Of a stretch of 64,000 nucleotides of DNA, positions 10,905 through 21,893 are shown piece after piece; position 1 is the first letter of the stretch; the number at the start of each line of letters is the position of its first letter. The position numbers were made by a program, and so were the translations under genes. Origin of the DNA: Pontederia crassipes (lineage: Eukaryota > Streptophyta > Magnoliopsida > Commelinales > Pontederiaceae). The stretch lies in contig JAUKPH010000027.1 in NCBI GenBank assembly GCA_030549335.1, forward strand, positions 62,001 through 126,000, written 5' to 3'. The notes under the pieces are model-generated. The model searched no databases. It was not told the DNA's origin and saw only the letters and a list, made by a program, of their open reading frames with translations.

Positions 10905-11090
10905 TCACCTTCAACTGAAGTATTGATGCTTCATCAAAAGTCACGCTTCTGTGAATGACTTTGTGTTCTGAAGGAGATTAAATTCTGTAATCCTCCACTC
11001 CTGCATCATATTCCACGAACAACTCTTCTTTGACCCTTGGCTCTAATTTTCCTTCACTAATATGATAGTATGTTCGACAAAAAAAACTTT
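10905..11090 (-). pseudogene. Copia integrase C-terminal remnant
   Basis: The minus strand gives YYHISEGKLEPRVKEE, followed by FVEYDAGVEDYRI and VTFDEAS. This is the segment of copia pol between integrase and reverse transcriptase, where KLEPRAKK and GY..G.KGYR are usual. It continues the copia relic on the other side of the solo LTR. Confidence 0.8.
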
Positions 11091-11161
11091 TAGATTAGTA
11101 TAATTACCTCAGTTAGAGTCTTGAGATCAATCGCAGTCGCCGAGCTTCGATTCACTAAGTA

Positions 11162-11166
11162 GCAAG
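11162..11166. repeat. Target-site duplication GCAAG (left) of the solo LTR
   Basis: GCAAG precedes TGATG at 11167 and recurs at 12612-12616 right after CATCA. Confidence 0.9.
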
Positions 11167-12611
11167 TGATGTAAACTTAGAAATACTAGCAAGCGCACTA
11201 ATCGTTCAAGTAATAAAATGATGAGTATAAGTATCGAGAAATAATTAATAACGTCTCTTGCTTATAAATTGAAAAAAGATAATAACTTTGTATTTTATGA
11301 AAAATAAGAAGGATAAATAATATAAATATAGAACTTTGATCAATGGGGTTTAAAGTATAAAATTGATGAATAGAATTTATCTTGATTAATAACACTATTC
11401 ATGTATGAATTCTTAGACAATAGATGATGAATTAATAAAATAAAATTCCAAAATTGATTTAATAAATATTTCAGGCTTTAAATCCTATCTTGAAATCAAC
11501 AAAATAGATTAATCCCTTTAGCTTTTAATCTAATTTATCAAATCTGAAAACGCATTCAACTGGAACATAAAGTTAAGAACTACACAATTGGGTCTCTTGC
11601 AAATTTCTCGAAAGTGACATGCAAGAGAAAAATCAGAGAAAATCCTAGAGAATCTTAAAATTTCTTTTTAGATAATAAAAATATTCAAAGGAATAAATCT
11701 CAGGCAAAAGTTAATAAAATCATCAAACATGCTATCGATCCATCTACTAAATGTACGAAGAATTCATAGAGAGTAGGGTTCAATCATGAAAATCTTAAAG
11801 AATTACTCCATAAAACTAGAGTACATAAATCTAAATAATGTTTTAAAGAACAAGAAGAACTACTCTTGATTCTATTGTCCTATCTTGAGTTTCCGGCAGA
11901 ACTTCGTTGTAGTCTCTAATCGCCTTCACCAAGTCTTCAACCTTTGATTTATGCCCTCCAAAGATGTTCTAAAAATTGATTTGGGATCTCCTTAAATAGT
12001 TTTTCCTGTAGCTTGACTTAACAACCCAAAATCTTATCTAAAACGTGGATAAAAAGTACCTGACATACCGTCATCACGACTGTGACATTTAAGTGGCACG
12101 ATTGTGACAGAACTAATTTTCTAGCGTTTAATATCACACGACCGTGACACTCCCAACACGGTCGTGAAAAAGCATGATCTTCGTCATAGAACGGCACAGC
12201 CATGATTCTTCGCCGCACGGCCGTGATAGAATAGCTTGCTCATTATGCTCTGTCACATGTGTGAAAATTATTCTACACGGGTGACAGAACAGTTTTCAGT
12301 CCGCTTCAACCTTCTTCACACGGCCGTGAATGCTGAATGTATGGCCGTGATAGAGATTCCAGAAGACCTACATTGTAGCACAGGCGTGAATAAGTTGTCC
12401 ACGGCAATGACATCTGCTGGGAGTCATTTTCCTCGGCTTTTTCGAGCAAACTCCAACGCATTTCCATTCTTTGAATTCAACCAGGCTTATGTAATAATAA
12501 ATTTTAAAAGAATTTCCTTGCATTTAATATAATTTTTCCACTTTAAAATACGAAAGACTTCTAAAATTAGAATAAATTGGTCTAAAAATTATGCATGAAT
12601 TTCGTGCATCA
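11167..12611 (-). repeat. Athila-like solo LTR, 1445 bp
   Basis: The ends are TGATGTAAAC and CGTGCATCA, bounded by a perfect five-base duplication, with no internal element sequence. Homology to the LTR at 59637-61955 sets the minus-strand orientation. A likely TATA box (CTATTTAAGG on the minus strand) lies at 11991-12000. Upstream of it, in the U3 part (12060-12420), are about eleven versions of the near-palindrome CACGGCCGTGA. Such solo LTRs form by recombination between the two LTRs of a full element. It inserted into the copia relic. A truncated copy at 33465-33890 shows that the insertion predates the block duplication. Confidence 0.93.
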
Positions 12612-12616
12612 GCAAG

Positions 12617-13110
12617 CTGTGTTAACAACTTCAGCCCAGAACATCCTATTCAAGCCGGCATTAGAGAGCATACACTTGCCCTCTCCAGAAGTGACTTGTT
12701 CTTCCGTTCTGCCATTCCATTATGCTATGAAGTATCCCTAACTGTATGATGCTTAGCAATGCTTTCATCTTTGCAGAACTGGTCGAATTCAATAGAACAG
12801 AGCTCTAAGTCATTATCAGTGCGAAGACGTTTCATTTTCTTTGAGGTTTGATTTTTCACCAAAACCTTTCACTGCTTGAAAGCCTTGAAGGACTCACTTT
12901 TGTGCTTAATCAAGAATACCAAAGTCATCATCGAGTAGTCATCAATCACAAATAGGAAGTACTTAGCACCTTCTAATGATGGAACATGAGAGGGAACATG
13001 ATGGAACATGAGAGGGACCCAAACAATCAGCTTGGATGTAGTCAAGTGTCGCCCTCGTCCTGTGCGCTGCTTTCCCAAACTGAGACCTTCTTTGTTTACC
13101 AAACACAGTG
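12617..13110 (-). pseudogene. Copia integrase core fragment (second relic)
   Basis: The minus-strand frame 13117-12869 gives GPSHVPS-like text, then SLEGAKYFLFVIDDYS (the first catalytic D region) and FLIKHKSESFKAFKQ. Beyond a frame break lie the segments corresponding to TDN..EF, NG.AER.N and MLSNAGL as far as 12617. The relic is split from its C-terminal part by the solo LTR. Confidence 0.85.
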
Positions 13111-13544
13111 CTTGCAAAAGTTAATTTTAGATATCTTCTTGTCTCCCAGAAGACCTCGCTTGTTGAGAATATTTATCTCATTTTAACTCATATGTCCAAG
13201 TAGCATATGTCACAACATGGACTTTTCTGATTCGGATGAACTAGCTAGTGCAGCAATGCTAGAGGCTGTCTTGCCTTGTAATATATACAAGGACCTCTCT
13301 TTGACTCTCTTTAGAACTGTAGCATCACCTTTCATGACTCAAACCCGCGTCCTGAGTCTCTATAGAATTTTCAAACATCCTATGATGAAGTTTACGAGTA
13401 CTGAGTCTCAATCTTATTTCTTCCAGACTTATAGTTTCCTTCCCGATAATCACATATTGAACAAAATTCTCATATTATGGAGAAAGTAAAATTAACAAAA
13501 TTAGAGCAACATCTTCATCCTCATATTTAACATCAATATTTCTC

Positions 13545-13925
13545 AGTTCCATTAAGAAAGCATTTAACTAATCAAAATGTTCCTTTAGAAGGTACCTTCT
13601 TACGTTAACAACAACTTGTTGGTGAGAGACTTTATCATATACAAACTTTCAAGCCTCAACCACAGACCGACCGCCTTTTCTTCATTAGCTACCTTGATTA
13701 TCACCTCATCCGTCAGGCACAACAGAATCATCGAGTATGCCTTCTCCTCCTATGTCGCCAAAGTAGCAAGGTCAATCTCCTTTTTGTTGCCCTTTGAGTC
13801 TTTCTTCTTTGATTTGTTCTTCGACATGTTCATGAGCGACGCTCAAACTCCTTGTTTCTTCAAAAGCGCCCGTATCTTGATCTGCCACAACCCAAAACTA
13901 TTTCTGTCAGTGAACTTCTCCACAT
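13545..13925 (-). pseudogene. Copia gag fragment (second relic)
   Basis: Minus-strand translation gives WEEKAYSMILLCLTDEV, then LWLKLESLYMIKSLTNKLFL, the UBN2 gag signature, with intervening frame breaks. Acidic and lysine-rich text (NKSKKKDSKGNKKE) precedes it. Confidence 0.8.
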
Positions 13926-13996
13926 TCACGTTGTGCAATACCATCTCTTTGCTTGATCGAGAATCGTTGAGGAATGCTAAGGCTTTGATACCACTT

Positions 13997-14340
13997 TGTT
14001 ATGAAAAGAGAGAGAGAGAAATCATACGAACACAAAGGAACACAGAGATTTACGAGGTTCACCATAAATCGGGCTACGTCCTCGAGCAATGGCATCTCTC
14101 TTTGTTATGGAATAATGATGATTACAAGGATGCGAAATAGTCCAACTGTCATGGAGTTTATATAAGAAACTCCAATACAAAATAGGAAACTGAAACTCGA
14201 AAACGGTCTAGGCTTTGGGGGCTCCACCCCCGAGCCCGAGGGATCTCCTAGACCACCCATCATGCTCGCTGATAGCTAGACCCCCATAGGAAATATCTGC
14301 TGAAGTGATTAACTACATAGGGGGAACACAAAGGATTACA
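13997..14340 (-). repeat. 5' LTR of the second copia relic
   Basis: The minus strand ends CATAACA, then AAG, then the primer site TGGTATCAAAGCC (13993-13981), one base off the usual initiator-Met match. A TATA box, CTTATATAAAC on the minus strand, lies near 14160. The outer end is set at GGATTACA (14340) because it gives TG...CA, but this boundary is less certain. No target duplication or second LTR was found. Confidence 0.65.
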
Positions 14341-14344
14341 ATTG

Positions 14345-15945
14345 CGTTCAAATTCAAGGCATTATCAACAACAAAATTTCAGCTTCTCATAGAAACATGG
14401 ACATTTAGTTGAACTTATATAGAGGAAAAAAGTTGAATTCAAAGTAGCAACACTAGGGCTCTTAAAAAGAAAGGCCTTAGTTCTCATATATTTATATTTC
14501 ATTTCCTTCAACCTTAGACAGAGGAGATTTAGAATCTCATATCTTGATATGTCCATATAGCAAACCCAAAAATTAACCTAGCTCTTGTGTACCTCCACTG
14601 TACACTCATGCCAACCAATATTTAAGGAAATTTGCTGGAACTATAACATACATTTTCAATATATCAAGTAACTTAGATATTTGGATATAAGACAATACCT
14701 TACCAAGATAAAATTATATTTCAAATGAGATTGAATCCTTCCTTGAATGCGCTCATCCATTTGATGTTGCATATTTTGTTACGCTTCTTCTCTTTCTTTG
14801 TTCATATTTTGTAATGCTGCTTCTCTTTCTTGATGTAGTTCTAGACTTATTTCTTCATGCACTTCTACTCACATTTGTAAATTATTTTCCATTGTTGTTT
14901 CTGAAAAAGAGCCACCTAGGCAATGCCATGTAACATTGTCAATTTTCAGCATTGCATAGAAACTATTACATTTCAAATTATTTCTTCACACACATCTTGC
15001 ACTTCAAGATTTTAGAATTGCATGAACATTTTTTCTTGCACCAAATCCATACACTCTACTCTTTGTTGGAGCTCCAGTTGCCTCAAACCATGCATCAAGG
15101 TCAAATTGTGGCTAAGATGACGGATGTGAGCCATATTTAATATTGACAGATGCAAAGTAGCTTTCCTAATTGCCAATCATACATATTATCAGATAGACAA
15201 GTATTTAATTCTTTTAGAAATGTATAAGCTTTAATAAAATGTATAGAGAAAATATAGCTTATGTTAACTTACACGAACTCTCTTGGATTTTTTATCAACA
15301 ACATCATTGGTTCCATCTTTTTTGTGGCGCTTGTGGACATGCCCAAAAACCTCACAGTTACTTGGTTGCCTTCCTAGTTTTTTTTGTCTGCAAAATTTAG
15401 CAAAACAACAAAACAAGTAATATAAAAAATTTGTACATAAATTACATTGAAATTAAGTACATCCACCATAAAAGTTTCAAATGATGCTCTATAGTTGGTA
15501 TGGAACCTGAGTATGCTTTGTAATTCCACTCTCTTTCTCAATCAGTCTATTTTATTTTGTAGCTATAGATTTTTGTTGCCATGTGTGTTGTACCCATAAA
15601 TGAACCATAGAATTCCAATAATCTTGCCGTAACCATGAATGACCAACACCTTTAGTTTCGCCAATATGTGACTTTTTGGTGTTTCTCCATCACCTTAACT
15701 CGTACATGATACAATGTCAAAGCATAAATATTCCAAGAAAGCATCTTTAATGCAATTAGTTGCTTGACTTCAAATAAAAATTTCCGATAAATTCATTAGA
15801 AAACTAAAATTAGAAAATAAAGAAATTCAAATATTTATTTATATCAATCTATTAGTACCTCGAACTCATTCTACATAATTTCGTGAATATTTTTAGGCAC
15901 CATTTTCCAACCTATCCAAGGCCCATCAATGTTCAGCTTTTATTA
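14345..15945 (-). pseudogene. CACTA (En/Spm) Transposase_24-like relic, copy A
   Basis: Minus-strand segments read VPKNIHEIMWNEFEV (about 15870-15910), then DYWNSMVHLW and NRLIEKESGITKHTQ (about 15500-15640). LGRQPSNCEVFGHVHKRHKK then follows, with the donor-like GTAAGT at about 15255. These match the plant Transposase_24 (Ptta/En/Spm) pattern: W..L...W, then NR...........HT.GS, then G...S..E.F...H. Introns seem to be retained, so it was a genomic gene. Stops are present. The region is homologous to 36310-36465 plus 46276-47260, the flanks of the gypsy insertion. Confidence 0.75.
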
Positions 15946-16019
15946 TAAGTGCTACATCTCTTATCATGACGGAAACCACCTATATAGTCAAATTCATCAT
16001 TTTGTTTTCTAGAAATAGG

Positions 16020-16560
16020 ATGGGATAAAATATAGTTGAGTGTCGTATGGATCTAAGTTCTATATCATGAGAAATTACAGTGTGAGCCACTTTTAAAATC
16101 TGTATGTGTCACCTCCAAAAGCTATCTATCACTGTACAATTGATTAGTTCATATGAGAATGTTGCATCCACATTCATGTGATCGATATATTTAAGTGACA
16201 TCAATTGCACATTGAGTGTGATACTTTTGATTAGAATGTATATGTAACATTCAAATATATGAAAATAGGTGTTATTGATACTATTACTATTGCATGCCTT
16301 TTTCATATTTCTGTGAATTGATTAGTTGATAACACACAGGCTATGAAGTATCAATTTAGAGAGCTATTTTGTCCACTCTGTTGTCTTTGATATTTTTCAT
16401 ATTAATATGGTTGTTTGGAGATCGTGGGAGGTGATAGTATTAGAAGAGTTCTAACATCTTTGGTGGTAAGACATTGCAAAAAATTGTCACTCTCATATTC
16501 TTTTATTAGGATGTTGAGAGAATTAATGATGTATATTCTCTATATGAAGAATGGGCTATT
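16020..16560. repeat. Dispersed repeat R1, copy 3
   Basis: Diverged similarity to 7550-8170 and 30090-30620, in the same order: GTGAGCCAC, GTGATCGATATA, GTTGATAACACACAGG, GGTGGTAAGACATTGC, and TTTTATTAGGATGTTGAGAG. Confidence 0.65.
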
Positions 16561-16565
16561 ATATT

Positions 16566-16598
16566 GGAGGGGAATGGAAATTTTCTCCATTCCTCTCC
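16566..16598. repeat. Hairpin, 13-bp stem
   Basis: GGAGGGGAATGGA at 16566-16578 pairs with TCCATTCCTCTCC at 16586-16598 with one mismatch and a 7-base loop. It lies near the right edge of repeat R1 and may be the end of a small foldback element; no target duplication was identified. Confidence 0.7.
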
Positions 16599-16599
16599 A

Positions 16600-18730
16600 A
16601 TTTAAATTCAACCAATAATGAAGAATGAATTACCCTCTTTTACCCTCCTTTAACCCCAATCCAACAGACTAAAATTTCAAATTGGAAGACTAAAAATATC
16701 AATTTTACGGATGGCGACCAAAGCTTTGTAGCCATTGTAACACTTGTCGTAGAATAAAAAAGATATTATTTAAGATAAATTAAAAGATCAAATCGTATTT
16801 GGATTAAGGAATTAAAAACCAAATAAGAGGAGTCCCATTGGAATTTTCTAACTTACCTTATGTTTTTTACTTACACCTATACAAATTTTCCTTCCAACCT
16901 AAATTTCCCTTCACCCTAGCCATCAACTCTTCCCACGACCTCCCTCTTGTGACCACGTCCCAGATGACCAGGAGCGCTCAGACGATCACTTGAGACATTG
17001 CCGAAGAGCAATTGAAACATCAGGAGGAGATCCAAGGGAAGACACGTGAAAGAGGTAGGTGGATCCTGGATCAACCTCTGGATCAGTTTTAACAATAAAT
17101 TTGTATGGTGTTAGGATATAATTAGAGTCATAGCATCGTCTGATCCGTTAAATATGATTATTTTGATCCCAAGAGGTTTATTACGATGAAACTACATCGA
17201 AAATCGAGCAATTTCATCGTTCTCGTCAGCATCTCAGAACTCAACCCAGTTTTATAGAACCCGACCCAATTATGGTTGTCATCGGGCAAAACTGGCATTG
17301 AATCCGTCCGGATTCAACGCTACCCGACCCGTGTCCGACGCGGTCACTCGCGCAGACGTCGGAACCCGGCCCGGGTTTCCATTGACGTGACTCGACTTCC
17401 AACAGCCTATATATATTCAGAGTTTAAACCCGGCTCGAGATTGGGTCACACTGGGCCCGAGCCGCGACCGGGAGGACCATAGCATGGAACCTAGCTTGAG
17501 TTCCACCCAACCCGACCCGGGTTCTACCAGATTGTATTCTATGTTTGCTATCTTAACTTATTATGTTAACTAATTATGATGTGACCTTTATTTTATTATT
17601 ATTTTAATGTTGATTCATCTATTAATGATATGTTATGGTTATGTGTTTATTAAATTATTATTTGATTCTTGTTTCGGAAATATGATTCATCTGAGTACAT
17701 TAACATCCTGATAGAGTGTATTATATCGTGATTTCTTGTTGTTTGTTCCATGATTTGTTAATAATCTAATTCTAACAAAAACATAGGTTACATTGGTATC
17801 GTCATTGATCATTGTATTGTGGATTATTTCTAATTGGTCATTGATCTGACCCCACTGATATCAGGACCTAGAGTCTCATCATAGTAGAGAATGATTATTA
17901 ATTATTGATTTACAGGTCATGACCTAAATTCGATGGCTATCCCGAATTATCATTTGGATCTATTGCCTGATTAATCTTGATTAATTCAACCTCATTGCAT
18001 ATATTATATCCAAGGTTTATAACTCTGATATTATCGATTATATGATTATGCATATTCAGAGCATTGTCATTGCATAGATTAAATTTAGCGTTTAAATCCC
18101 ATCTCATTCCACCGATTTCATGACATTGTTATCTTGATTGTTGTCATGACATCGTTATGACTAAGTCCCAATTCGGACGAAGATGAGAGCCTAATTAATT
18201 AAAGATAAAAGTTTGGGTGCTCATGTTATGGATTAACGGGAGCTCATGGTATAGCATTGCAGTTAGTGTTGGGGCATAACTTGTCCTCGTTGCAATATTT
18301 CTTCCCATCGTGTAATGAAAGAGGATACCCTCCCCTTTAGAGAGGAAGATCTTCGTGATGTGCACAATCACTGGCCTCGTGAAGTACATGGCACCTTATT
18401 GTAATAAATACGTTAATCAATGTCATTGCATAGAAATGTCAAAGATAAATAAGCTAATTACAACTTTCAATTAAATCATTGAAATTATACTCAGAGCATA
18501 GTATAAAGCATTGAAATGTGCACATTCAGAGTATATCATATGACTGAAATAAAGAGCAAAATGTCCAAAGCATTGAATTCAGAGCATAGTACAAAGTATT
18601 GAAATATGCACATTCAGTGTATATCATATGGCATTGAAATAAAGAGTAAAGCATCCAGAGCATTGATTTGATTCTTTCGATCAGAATCTCTACCTTATAT
18701 TATTATCGTTCTTACTCAATGATTTATGGA
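16600..18730. other. Unclassified, possibly LTR-derived region
   Basis: No coding domain was recognised. It includes a GC-rich patch with repeated ACCCGACCC-type motifs (17220-17530). After it comes AT-rich text with many AGCATTG and AGAGCATAG words, resembling the AAAGCATAGAG-rich stretch of the gypsy LTR at 38220-38330. I suspect an old gypsy LTR that was later split by the elements at 18731 and 21754, but I could not fix its ends. Confidence 0.35.
18491..18666. repeat. Tandem duplication, about 88-bp unit, two copies
   Basis: The unit beginning CAGAGCATAGTA.AAAG.A and passing through TGCACATTCAG and TATATCATATG occurs twice in succession with about ten substitutions. Confidence 0.85.
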
Positions 18731-18980
18731 TATAATGGGTGTCCCTCCAACTGAAATGGGGGACACTCCACCCATTTAAAGGCGACCGTCCGATGCGCAT
18801 CGGATGAGCGCCGATGAAAAAGGGGTTTTCTAGGTTGATCAGGCAAGTCGGGCGGGTGACCATGAAAGGAAAGCAGTCGGTTCATCAGTCGACGTGGTTC
18901 AGCGGGATCCCGAGTACCAAAGGGGCGGGGTAAAAAAATTTTCACTCCTTTTACTCTCTCTCTCTCACCTCTTTCGATTT
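18731..18980 (+). repeat. Left long terminal inverted repeat
   Basis: It pairs with 21215-21462 in inverse orientation, with roughly 80-85 percent identity by eye and a few short indels. It ends in the pyrimidine-rich CTCTCTCTCTCACCTCT. Confidence 0.85.
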
Positions 18981-19027
18981 CTCACGATGACTCGGCCACC
19001 CGTCTCGAGCTTTTTCCCCCCTTCATC

Positions 19028-19440
19028 CTCTCCGGCACATCGCCGACGAGATCCGCGCTATAGCAACCGTGTCCGTCCAGATCTGCTGCCGCCACAGACA
19101 TCTGCGTGATAGCGACCATGTCCATCCGTCCAAATCTACGCGAGAGTGACCGCCGGCGAGATCTGCGCCTCCACGACCGCGTCTAACCTAATCTGACGGC
19201 CACCGACGAGATCTGTGCCTCCACGATCACGTCCGACCCAATTTGACGGCCATCGACAAGGTCTGCACCTCAACGACCACGTCCATCATATTTGCCTGCC
19301 GCCGAGGAGATCTGCGACTCGATGACCACGTCCATCAGATTTGTCTGATGCCGACGAGATCTATGGCTCGACGATAGCGACCGACCAAATCTGCCCGCCG
19401 CCAACCCCGTGCAACCTCATCCCAAAAAATCTGCCCGCCT
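19028..19440. repeat. GC-rich degenerate repeats inside the long-inverted-repeat element
   Basis: A unit of about 60 bp with the words GACGAGATCTG, GCCTCCACGA and CACGTCC recurs about six times. Similar words occur in inverse orientation at 20990-21170, so the foldback structure extends beyond the terminal repeats. Open frames here are proline- and arginine-rich on both strands and are not believed to be genes. Confidence 0.7.
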
Positions 19441-20559
19441 GCGACCCCGAGCGACATCGAAAGTACTCTTCCTTCTCATTCTCACAAATGCTTTCCCCCT
19501 ATTCCTTTTCATTTTCTTAGTTTCTCCCTCGTTCCGACTAGATCTCCTCACCTCCAGGAAGTCGCGACCTCCCTCGAGCACGCTGATCTGCCCGCCATCG
19601 ATGCCCTCCGTCCACCGTAGATCCCTCGCGCCGTGAGACCCTCCTCGAGTTCCCCCACCCTGCTGCTCCCACTGACCATCGTCGCACGCCACCGCCCACA
19701 CGCCGTTCCGCTCCCATTGACCACCGCTCGCCCGTCCTACTGCTCCCGCACGCTGTCGCCCGCCCGTCCTGCCGCTCCCGCTGACCTCCTACTCATGCCG
19801 TCGCCCGTCCTACCGCTCCTGTTGACAGCTGTCGCATGCCGCCGCCTGACTGCCCTGCCGCTCCCACCGTCTGCTGCCGCACACCGCCGCCCGCCCCATG
19901 ACACCGTCGAAACTCAATTAGTGCAATGAACCTTTGTTAAACACCATAATTTCTGTCAAACAATTGTCACTGACATTAATCATATTCTAGTGTTAAGAAT
20001 TTGTAATGAACTTTGTTATTTAGATGCCGATCTTGTATTCTGTGTTATTCTCTATGTTAAGAGAAATTCATCATGGTTGTGATAGAAAAGTGTTATTCTC
20101 TGTGTAATGAACCTTTCTTATTGATGACTACATGTGCAACTAGTGGTGCTCACAGCAGTGTAAGTGAACAGTTTTGTTCCTCTTATTTATCACAAAAATA
20201 GGTCATGACCATCTCTTCGCAAGAAATTTATCACACAACATCTGTCGTCGACCTGACCATCTCCCCACAAATTACACCAAAAACCCCTAGACCCGTACAA
20301 GGAACTTCAACAATTACAAAGAAAGGGACAGCTCTTCATCTGAAGACTACTTGAAGTTATTTAAGCAGTACAACAAAAGCAATTCTGAACATATATAGGA
20401 TCCAACATATATAACATACAACATATATAAAATCTCAATATCAACATGAACAAAATTCAATTTTTTGCATTTTGCACTACTATAATTAACATATCATAAT
20501 CCTCACATGATTAACATATTAACGCATTGATCAAACATGTCATTACAAAACTCACATCA

Positions 20560-20706
20560 ATTAACTAATTACAAGGTGATTAACTAGTTACAAGGTGATT
20601 AACTACTTACATGGTGACCAACTACTTACAAGGTGATCAACTACTTACAAGGTGAAGGTGATTAACTAACTAATTACAAGGTGATCAACTAACTAATTAC
20701 AAGGTG
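20560..20706. repeat. Tandem repeats of a 20-22-bp unit (ACTACTTACAAGGTGATCA)
   Basis: Seven units of the form TTACAAGGTGATTAACTA with small changes lie in direct succession inside the long-inverted-repeat element. Confidence 0.9.
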
Positions 20707-21214
20707 TCGCGTGTTCATTACACTAATTGTGTTTCGACGGTGCCATGGGCGGCAGGGCGGCGGCGTGCAATCGCGGTCAGCGGGGGCGGCGGCGTGCGAG
20801 GGCGGTCAACGGGGGTAGAAGGGCGTGCGGCGGCGGTCAGCGGGGGCGGCAGGGCGTGCGATAGTGGTCAGCGACGGCCCGTCGGAGGCGGGGAGTCGCG
20901 GCTTCTTGGAGGTGAGGAGATATGACGAAGAAAGTGGAAAAATGCTATTTGGAAGAGGGGGAAAAGCACCTTCGAGGACGCAGATATCGTCGGCGGTGGA
21001 CGCAGATGGGGACGGATCTAGACGGATGCAGTCACGGAGATGAAGATCTCGGCAGCGGCGGTCGCCGAGGCTAAGATCTCATCTTCTCCGTGCGGATCTG
21101 GGCAGACGAGGTCGCCGAGGCATAGATCTGGTTGGTAGATCTCGATCTCGTCGGTGGCGGCAATAGATTGGACGTGGTCGCTCTGGCGGACCGAGTTCGC
21201 GATGCAAGGAGAGG

Positions 21215-21462
21215 AGGAAGACCGCGCCGCGAGAGAGGTGAGAGACAGAGAGTAAAACGGGTAAAATAATTTTTACCCTGCCCTTTTGTATTCGGGAGCA
21301 TGGCTAAACCGCGGTCGCTTTCCTTTCATGGTGAACCGCCCGACTTGCCCAGTTCACCCTGGAAAACCCCTTTTTCATCGGCACCCATCTAATGCACATC
21401 GAACGAATGCCTTTAAATGGGTGGAGTGTCCCCCCATTTCAGTTGGGGGGACACCCATTATA
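21215..21462 (-). repeat. Right long terminal inverted repeat
   Basis: Inverse of 18731-18980; it ends GGGGGGACACCCATTATA. Confidence 0.85.
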
Positions 21463-21753
21463 CCCTTGATTTATTGCATTATACTCATTATACCTATAGA
21501 CACCACATCGACCTCCATCCATTCACAATCAGAGTATTATTTTCTTCCATCGGATCCTCAGTAGTATTTGTCATAGATTATTATTTCTAATCTAGACATT
21601 GTACCAATGGACCATCTAGTGCATTGTCTGTTATTAGATATCATATTGATTCACTTAGAGCTTAGCCTTAGTTCCTCCATGGATCTTATTTAGTGCATAG
21701 TATTGATTCAATACACTGACTGACTATAGCATTGATTTGTTTCATTAATTCAT
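21463..21753. other. Spacer between the long-inverted-repeat element and the LINE
   Basis: AT-rich text (CAGAGTATTAT, CATAGATTATTATT, TTAGTGCATAGTATTGATTC) similar in style to 17600-18730 and 26361-27028. These three stretches are probably one older sequence split by two insertions. No genes were seen. Confidence 0.4.
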
Positions 21754-21893
21754 ATCAGGTGCTCACTGCTTGCCTACATCAGCTGCAACAAGCAGTTCCA
21801 CGAAAGAGACATGCGCATGGTCCCGCCAAGGTTTTCTCTGTGATCTCGTGAAGCGATCTGCTTCCTCCGGCGCCTTGCCGAAGGCCCCCCGAC

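Larger units (their letters stand above)
6703..11166. repeat. Duplicated block A (partner 29965-33470)
   Basis: Apart from local insertions and deletions, the order of sequences here is the same as in 29965-33470. That order is Athila LTR end, repeat R1, an AT-rich tract, a gene-end fragment, then copia integrase debris. Block B lacks about 0.9 kb corresponding to 6815-7705 and lacks the MITE at 10393. In a 192-bp sample (8722-8913 against 31213-31404) I count 12 differences and no gap, about 6 percent. Confidence 0.85.
10903..14340 (-). mobile_element. Second copia relic, interrupted by a solo LTR
   Basis: A minus-strand copia element truncated before its reverse transcriptase. Reading leftwards from 14340 it shows a 5' LTR, a primer site, a UBN2 gag (about 13925-13545), a GAG-pre-integrase segment (about 13250-13060), the integrase core (about 13110-12617), then the solo LTR insertion. 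Beyond that lies the integrase C-terminal region (11090-10905, YYHISEGKLEPRVKEE). Stops and frameshifts are frequent. Block B retains the same integrase tail at 33215-33440. Confidence 0.85.
18731..21462. mobile_element. Long terminal-inverted-repeat element (foldback or MULE-like), 2.7 kb
   Basis: The sequence from 18731 (TATAATGGGTGTCCC) is found inverted at 21462, and the inverted similarity extends about 245 bp inwards. It covers CTGAAATGGGGG, ACTCCACCCATTTAAAGGC, GATGAAAAAGGGGTTTTC, AAGTCGGGCGG and ACCATGAAAGGAAAGC. TATA occurs at both edges, which could be the target duplication or part of the repeat. There is no transposase. The interior is GC-rich and repetitive. Long inverted repeats suit non-autonomous MULE or foldback elements; the superfamily is undecided. 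Confidence 0.8.

Noticed and set aside
12236-12532. A 98-codon plus-strand frame in the solo LTR
   Set aside because: It is opposite to the LTR orientation and covers the palindrome array; the frame is not shared with the LTR at 59637.
13616-14140. A 174-codon plus-strand frame
   Set aside because: It is the reverse of the copia gag and primer-site region; the minus strand gives the recognisable gag.
19409-19929. Proline- and arginine-rich frames on both strands
   Set aside because: GC-rich repeated DNA of the long-inverted-repeat element lacks stops by composition; no domain is visible.
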